9,085 bases of DNA from JBBSUX01 sp038234045 (GTDB taxonomy: Bacteria; Pseudomonadota; Gammaproteobacteria; Burkholderiales; Burkholderiaceae_C): NCBI GenBank assembly GCA_038234045.1, contig JBBSUX010000142.1:1-9085 (forward strand), written 5' to 3'. Position 1 is the first letter of the stretch. Each line of letters begins with the position of its first letter. Under the pieces are notes generated by a model that ran no database searches, was not told the DNA's origin, and saw only the letters and a program-made list of their open reading frames with translations. Of the stretch, positions 5,699-9,085 are shown one piece after another. A program made the translations under genes and the position numbers.

Positions 5699-7946
5699 TG
5701 CAGCGGCGCCGCGACACCCAGGTTCGGACCTGAGTCCGACCGACGGCAATGGGTCGGACCTCGGCAGGGAAGGGCCGAACGGGCAGATCCCGGCCGACGA
5801 CACCATCGACATCGCCCGACTGACCCGCGCCGCGTCCACCCTGTCTGCCTTGCGCATGCTGGGCACACTTTGCCTGGTGCTGCCGCTGGTGATCTTCGTG
5901 GTGGTAGGCGTGTACAGGTACCAGCAGATTCACCAGGAAACGGTGGTACGCCTCGACCGCGCATTGCGCATCGCGCATGAGCAGGCGCTAAAGGTGCTGG
6001 ACACCAACGAAATCCTGCTGGGTCGCGCGATCGACACGATCGATCTGACGACTCTGCCACCTCCTGAGTCGCATGAGGAAGCACTCCATGCACAGCTGAA
6101 AGCACTTGCGCAAAACGTCGCGCAGGTACGCGAGATTGCAATTTACGGTCCGACGGGCGGAGCAATTGCCAGCAGTGAGACCTATCCGTTACCGGCCGAT
6201 TTCACGGTGGCCCACACAGCTGAATTCGACTGGCTCCGGCAGCACAATGACAACAAGCTCTACCTTTCAGAGCCGCACAACGGAAGCGCGGGCGGCACCT
6301 CGTTCGATCTGAGTCGTGCGCTGCACACGCCCTCGGGAGCGTTCGCGGGATTTGTAGCGGTAAGTCTGCGCTCCTCCTATTTCCGCAAGTTTCATGAGGA
6401 TCTGGCAAGCGAAGAGCCGGGCCTTGCTGTGGCGCTTTTGCGCGAAGATGGTTATATCCTGAGCCGCTCACCCAAGGTGGTGGGGTCACCGGCCCGAATC
6501 GCAGCCGATAGCCCGGTCATGCGGCCGATCAGCACCGGCCGTACCGACGCCAACGTCAGCGTGGTCTCGTCGTTCGACGGGAAGGAGCGCCTGGTGCTGG
6601 CACGCAAGCTTGCAGACTACCCGGTGTATTTGACGGCAGCGATTCCCACACACGAGATCGCCGTGCGGTGGATGGCGGAAATGGGTTGGCTGGCCGCCTT
6701 CGGGCTACCGCCTTTGCTGGGGCTGTTCTTCGCAGCGCGCGTTGCCCTGCGACGCACCCGCGAAATGATTGCCACAGCCGGACGCTTGCAACAGGAAACA
6801 GCCACCCGCAGGCGCGCCGAGGAAGCACTGCTGCAGGCACAGAAGCTCGAAGCCCTCGGACGTCTCACTGGCGGCGTGGCGCACGATTTCAACAATGCGC
6901 TGATGATCATCAGCAGCAACCTGTTCCTGCTCAAGCGCAAACATCCGGAGATGGCCAGCAGCCATCTCGACTCGATCGGTCGTGCTGTCGGCTCGGCCAC
7001 CAAGCTGACGCGGCAGCTGCTGGCGTTCTCGCGCCGACAGGCATTGGTGCCCGAGTACGTGGATCTGCACGAGCGCCTGCCCATGTTGAAAGACCTGCTC
7101 ACGCCGGTGCTCGGCGGGAAAATCGAGTTCTCGCTCTCAGTCGCGCCGGAAACGGCCGGTATCCAGGTCGATCCTGCAGAGCTCGAACTCGCACTGATCA
7201 ATCTGGCTATCAATGCGCGCGATGCCATGCCAAGCGGCGGCAGTTTCCGGATTACGGCCCGCAATGCATATTCGGATCTGCCGGCACTATTCGAAGGCAG
7301 CTCGATGGTGCTGATCGAAGCAGCCGATACCGGCAGCGGGATCGAGCCTGAACTCCTTACCAAGGTGTTCGAGCCGTTCTTCACCACCAAGCCGGTGGGC
7401 CAGGGAACCGGCTTGGGCCTGAGCCAGATCTACGGCCTGTGCCAGCGCGCTGGCGGTACTGCTGATGTTCAAAGCGTTCCGGGTCAGGGCACAAATATTC
7501 GGCTCTTCTTCCCCGCCGTACGCACACCTGATCTTCCGGCGGCGCGCGAGCCGTCATTGAGCAGGCCAGCGCTGAACCTCAAGGTCTTGATGGTGGAGGA
7601 CAACGACGAAGTCGCTGCCGTGCTCAAGCCACTTCTTGAGGAACTTGGCTGCACTGTCCTACGGATGGATCGTTCCGCCACAGCGCGCGACTGGCTGGCC
7701 ACAGCGAACGTCCTGCCAGACCTTCTGCTCAGCGATGTCGTAATGCCTGGTGAAATGGACGGCGTCGCGCTGGCACAGTACGTCCGGGAGCGCCATCCCA
7801 CCCTCAACATGGTGATGATGACCGGCTATGCAGAACAGTTAGACACAATATCGCGCATGGGTTTCGTCATTGTTCCCAAGCCCTGTTCCGCCGATACGCT
7901 GACCGACGCGATTCGTAGGGCAGGCGCCGTCAGGCGGGAAAGCTGA
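5691..7946 (+). CDS. Hybrid sensor histidine kinase with Cache-like input domain and C-terminal receiver
   Basis: Inner-membrane hybrid kinase of 751 aa. After a polar 54-residue N-terminus come a membrane helix (about 57-76), a periplasmic region (about 80-325) resembling a double-Cache/PDC sensor domain (for example TSFDLSRALHTPSGAFAGFV, 203-222), and a second helix (about 331-350). HisKA has phosphoacceptor His398 in GGVAHDFNNAL. The ATPase domain has an N box (INLAINARDAM, Asn508), a G1 box (DTGSGI, 546-551), EPFFTTK (561-567) and GQGTGLGL (570-577). The receiver (about 629-745) has Glu636/Asp637, phosphoacceptor Asp682 in LLLSDVVMPG, Thr711 and Lys730. There is no DNA-binding or other output domain, so phosphate presumably moves to a partner encoded elsewhere or is drained by the receiver. 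ATG 5691 lies inside the dehydrogenase gene (8-bp overlap), implying translational coupling. The gene's 3' end overlaps the convergent DUF6172 gene by 17 bp. Confidence 0.94.
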   Translation: MRDAAAPRHPGSDLSPTDGNGSDLGREGPNGQIPADDTIDIARLTRAASTLSALRMLGTLCLVLPLVIFVVVGVYRYQQIHQETVVRLDRALRIAHEQALKVLDTNEILLGRAIDTIDLTTLPPPESHEEALHAQLKALAQNVAQVREIAIYGPTGGAIASSETYPLPADFTVAHTAEFDWLRQHNDNKLYLSEPHNGSAGGTSFDLSRALHTPSGAFAGFVAVSLRSSYFRKFHEDLASEEPGLAVALLREDGYILSRSPKVVGSPARIAADSPVMRPISTGRTDANVSVVSSFDGKERLVLARKLADYPVYLTAAIPTHEIAVRWMAEMGWLAAFGLPPLLGLFFAARVALRRTREMIATAGRLQQETATRRRAEEALLQAQKLEALGRLTGGVAHDFNNALMIISSNLFLLKRKHPEMASSHLDSIGRAVGSATKLTRQLLAFSRRQALVPEYVDLHERLPMLKDLLTPVLGGKIEFSLSVAPETAGIQVDPAELELALINLAINARDAMPSGGSFRITARNAYSDLPALFEGSSMVLIEAADTGSGIEPELLTKVFEPFFTTKPVGQGTGLGLSQIYGLCQRAGGTADVQSVPGQGTNIRLFFPAVRTPDLPAAREPSLSRPALNLKVLMVEDNDEVAAVLKPLLEELGCTVLRMDRSATARDWLATANVLPDLLLSDVVMPGEMDGVALAQYVRERHPTLNMVMMTGYAEQLDTISRMGFVIVPKPCSADTLTDAIRRAGAVRRES

Positions 7947-8292
7947 GATCGTCGCCCTCGTGACCATCAGCGTCGTGATCCGCCTGCGGTGTATCGGCAC
8001 CGCCCTCGGGTCGCGGCTTGCGAACGGCAGCGCGTGCGATGATTTCCACATACACCTGGGCCTCGCCTGCTTTCGCTGCCGTATCGACCGATGCAATTAC
8101 TTCAGCCAGGTGCAGGGGCGCGGCATTTGGTTCTTCCGCACCAAAACGGCAATCGAAGTCCCAATAGTCCATTCCTTCAGGCACTCCCCGCCTACGCTCC
8201 CGGCGTACATATTTGCGGATATCGTGCTTGACGGCTTCCAGCACGCGATCGGCATGCTTGTCCGGGGATGTCAGGGGATAAATTTTTCTCAT
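7930..8292 (-). CDS. DUF6172 family protein, function unknown
   Basis: Small cytoplasmic protein of 120 aa on the minus strand. I recognise it as DUF6172, a family without known function, from MRKIYPLTSP, the helix VKHDIRKYVRRERRR (21-35), the aromatic-acidic segment MDYWDFDCRFG (41-51), LHLAEVIASVD (60-70) and AQVYVEIIARA (78-88). There is no signal peptide or membrane segment. Residues 97-120 form an Asp/His/Glu-rich tail that looks unstructured. I chose ATG 8292 because the family motif begins there and AGGA lies 11 nt upstream on the minus strand (plus-strand 8304-8307). A longer open frame reaching 8991 is antisense to the next genes and is not credible. The 3' end overlaps the hybrid kinase's last 17 bp in convergent orientation. 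Confidence 0.85.
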   Translation of the reverse strand: MRKIYPLTSPDKHADRVLEAVKHDIRKYVRRERRRGVPEGMDYWDFDCRFGAEEPNAAPLHLAEVIASVDTAAKAGEAQVYVEIIARAAVRKPRPEGGADTPQADHDADGHEGDDLSFPA

Positions 8293-8395
8293 GTCCGATC
8301 GTATCCTGCGCCGCCCAACCGCTGCCCTGACGAGATCGCCCCGGTACGTTCCCATGAGGCAGCTCGCCCTGAAGTCGGGCAATGAGGTGACATGA
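8291..8395 (+). other. Possible 34-codon leader ORF upstream of the DUF2784 gene
   Basis: An ATG at 8291 opens a 34-codon frame that stops with TGA at 8393-8395, overlapping the ATG of the DUF2784 gene (ATGA at 8392-8395). An internal in-frame ATG at 8354 would encode only 13 residues (MRQLALKSGNEVT). The stop-start overlap is the arrangement seen in translational coupling, but there is no strong ribosome site and no recognised protein, so it may be chance. Confidence 0.18.
8384..8390 (+). promoter_or_regulatory. Ribosome binding site of the DUF2784 gene
   Basis: GAGGTGA matches the Shine-Dalgarno consensus well. It ends one base before the ATG at 8392, with GAGG about 4 nt away, a rather short spacing. 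It supports this start codon. Confidence 0.6.
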
Positions 8396-8826
8396 ACAAC
8401 ACGAATCGACTCGGCTTGTTTGCCGCACTCGCCGATGTGGTGCTCGCCACGCATGTGCTCATCGTCATCTTCGTAGTGGTCGGTTTGCTTGTGGTGTGGG
8501 TTGGTCATGCCCGTCGTTGGCGGTGGATCGATTTCTGGTGGTTCCGCCTGCTGCACCTTGCCGCAATCGTCGTGGTGGCGGCACAAGCCATTCTGGGCAT
8601 CGCCTGCCCGCTTACGGTGGTGGAAATGTGGCTGCGTCGCAAGGCTCATCAGCCCGCGTACGCAGAAAGCTTCATCGGGCACTGGTTGCAGACCCTGCTG
8701 TACTTTGACTTGCCATCCTGGACTTTTACCTTGATTTACAGCGCCTTTGCCGTACTGGTGATCGCCACATGGATACGATTTCCTCCCCGGCGCCGCCGGC
8801 GTATCGATACATCCAGTCCGTCCTGA
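8392..8826 (+). CDS. DUF2784 family membrane protein
   Basis: Small inner-membrane protein of 144 aa, recognised as DUF2784 (function unknown). Hydrophobic segments lie at about 13-37, 52-72 and 111-129. The family-type motif ACPLTVVEMWLRRKA lies at 71-85, and a conserved-looking FIGHWLQTLLYFDLP segment at 94-108. A short basic C-terminal tail (PPRRRRR) probably stays in the cytoplasm. GAGGTGA precedes the ATG. Its stop is 16 bp before the DoxX-like gene's start, so the two membrane proteins are probably cotranscribed. It is divergent from the DUF6172 gene across a 99-bp spacer that must hold both promoters. Confidence 0.88.
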   Translation: MNNTNRLGLFAALADVVLATHVLIVIFVVVGLLVVWVGHARRWRWIDFWWFRLLHLAAIVVVAAQAILGIACPLTVVEMWLRRKAHQPAYAESFIGHWLQTLLYFDLPSWTFTLIYSAFAVLVIATWIRFPPRRRRRIDTSSPS

Positions 8827-8831
8827 GCCAG

Positions 8832-8837
8832 AAGGAG
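8832..8837 (+). promoter_or_regulatory. Ribosome binding site that sets the GTG start of the DoxX-like gene
   Basis: AAGGAG lies 5 nt before GTG 8843, an excellent Shine-Dalgarno site and spacing. It supports the GTG rather than the ATG at 8906 (Met22 of the frame). Confidence 0.75.
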
Positions 8838-8842
8838 CAGCC

Positions 8843-9085
8843 GTGAGCCTCACGACCACTTCCGCTGCAGCGCCCCGTCTCGAAAAAACCGCGCGAAGCT
8901 GGCGGATGGATGCCGCCATCGGTTTCGTCTTCCTGTGGTTTTTCATCGGCGGACTCGCCCATTTCGTTGCCACCAGCACCGAAATGCGCATCGTGCCGCC
9001 CTACTTTCCCTGGCCGCGCTTGGTGGTGCTGGTCAGTGGCGTATTCGAACTTCTCGGAGCCGCTGGTTTGCTGTGGCGACCTTCC
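8843..9085 (+). CDS. DoxX-like small membrane protein (3' end cut by window)
   Basis: The first 81 codons of a membrane protein that runs off the right edge. From GTG 8843 it has a polar N-terminus (1-22), a hydrophobic segment (about 24-43) containing FIGGLAHF, the loop MRIVPPYFPWP (48-58) and a second hydrophobic segment (about 59-77) with SGVFELLGAAGLL. The order of H-F, proline-rich IVPPYFPWP and SGVFELLG is typical of DoxX-like four-helix membrane proteins, whose members have varied or unknown roles. No catalytic function can be assigned. It follows the DUF2784 gene by 16 bp, suggesting an operon of small membrane proteins. Confidence 0.8.
   Translation, partial: MSLTTTSAAAPRLEKTARSWRMDAAIGFVFLWFFIGGLAHFVATSTEMRIVPPYFPWPRLVVLVSGVFELLGAAGLLWRPS

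Noticed and set aside
5724..5760. TCGGAC-CTGA-GTCCGA hairpin and repeated GGTCGGACC near the start of the hybrid kinase
   Set aside because: It lies inside the coding region of a polar, GC-rich N-terminus. The stem is only 6 bp, with no sign of a regulatory role.
8366..8380. GCCC-N7-GGGC hairpin just before the DUF2784 ribosome site
   Set aside because: A 4-bp stem with a 7-nt loop is too weak to call a regulatory structure from sequence alone.
7960..8385. 141-codon plus-strand frame between the hybrid kinase and the DUF2784 gene
   Set aside because: It is antisense to the DUF6172 gene, lacks a ribosome site and resembles no family.
8293..8991. Upstream part of a 353-codon minus-strand frame ending at 7930
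   Set aside because: Only the last 120 codons match a known family (DUF6172). The remainder is antisense to the DUF2784 and DoxX-like genes, and a good start with an AGGA site exists at 8292.

Overview
The window looks like chromosomal DNA of a high-GC betaproteobacterium, most likely order Burkholderiales and possibly family Comamonadaceae. The basis is the gene families present (a DctS/DctR-type two-component pair, an exported MsrA, a DUF6172 protein, a DUF2784 protein), strongly GC-biased codon third positions, and an AT-rich palindromic intergenic element after serB. That element resembles, from memory, a repeat common in Comamonadaceae genomes. I see no tRNA, rRNA, CRISPR array, transposase or phage gene. 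This is mostly ordinary core or near-core sequence with some unusual intergenic DNA.

Layout, left to right. (1) 36-3384, plus strand: a compact cluster of a membrane sensor histidine kinase of DctS/FixL type, its FixJ/DctR-type response regulator (ATGA overlap) and serB (17 bp further on), the last enzyme of serine biosynthesis. (2) 3385-3727: a 343-bp gene-free spacer with a palindromic element, an 11-unit CTGGR pentanucleotide tandem array that ends in a canonical G-quadruplex motif, a weak promoter candidate and a short palindrome. (3) 3728-4519: an exported, single-cysteine methionine sulfoxide reductase A, followed by a long imperfect hairpin. (4) 4580-7946: a candidate promoter and dyad, then a beta-hydroxyacid dehydrogenase (3-hydroxyisobutyrate dehydrogenase family) overlapping by 8 bp a hybrid histidine kinase with a C-terminal receiver. 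(5) 7930-8292, minus strand: a small DUF6172 protein whose 3' end overlaps the hybrid kinase by 17 bp. (6) 8392-9085, plus strand: a DUF2784 membrane protein and the start of a DoxX-like membrane protein, cut by the window edge.

How the genes may work together. The first kinase and regulator form a complete phosphorelay: periplasmic or membrane input, PAS domain, His413 to Asp57, then a LuxR-type DNA-binding output. Its relatives control C4-dicarboxylate uptake, but no transporter is visible here. The second kinase has no output regulator in the window. Its tight coupling to a dehydrogenase suggests, without proving, that its Cache-like periplasmic domain senses a metabolite connected with that enzyme. 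MsrA probably repairs oxidised methionines outside the cytoplasm. The points most worth checking are the CTGGR/G-quadruplex array upstream of msrA and the dehydrogenase-hybrid kinase pair. I found no convincing evidence of a wholly new defence or mobile system.
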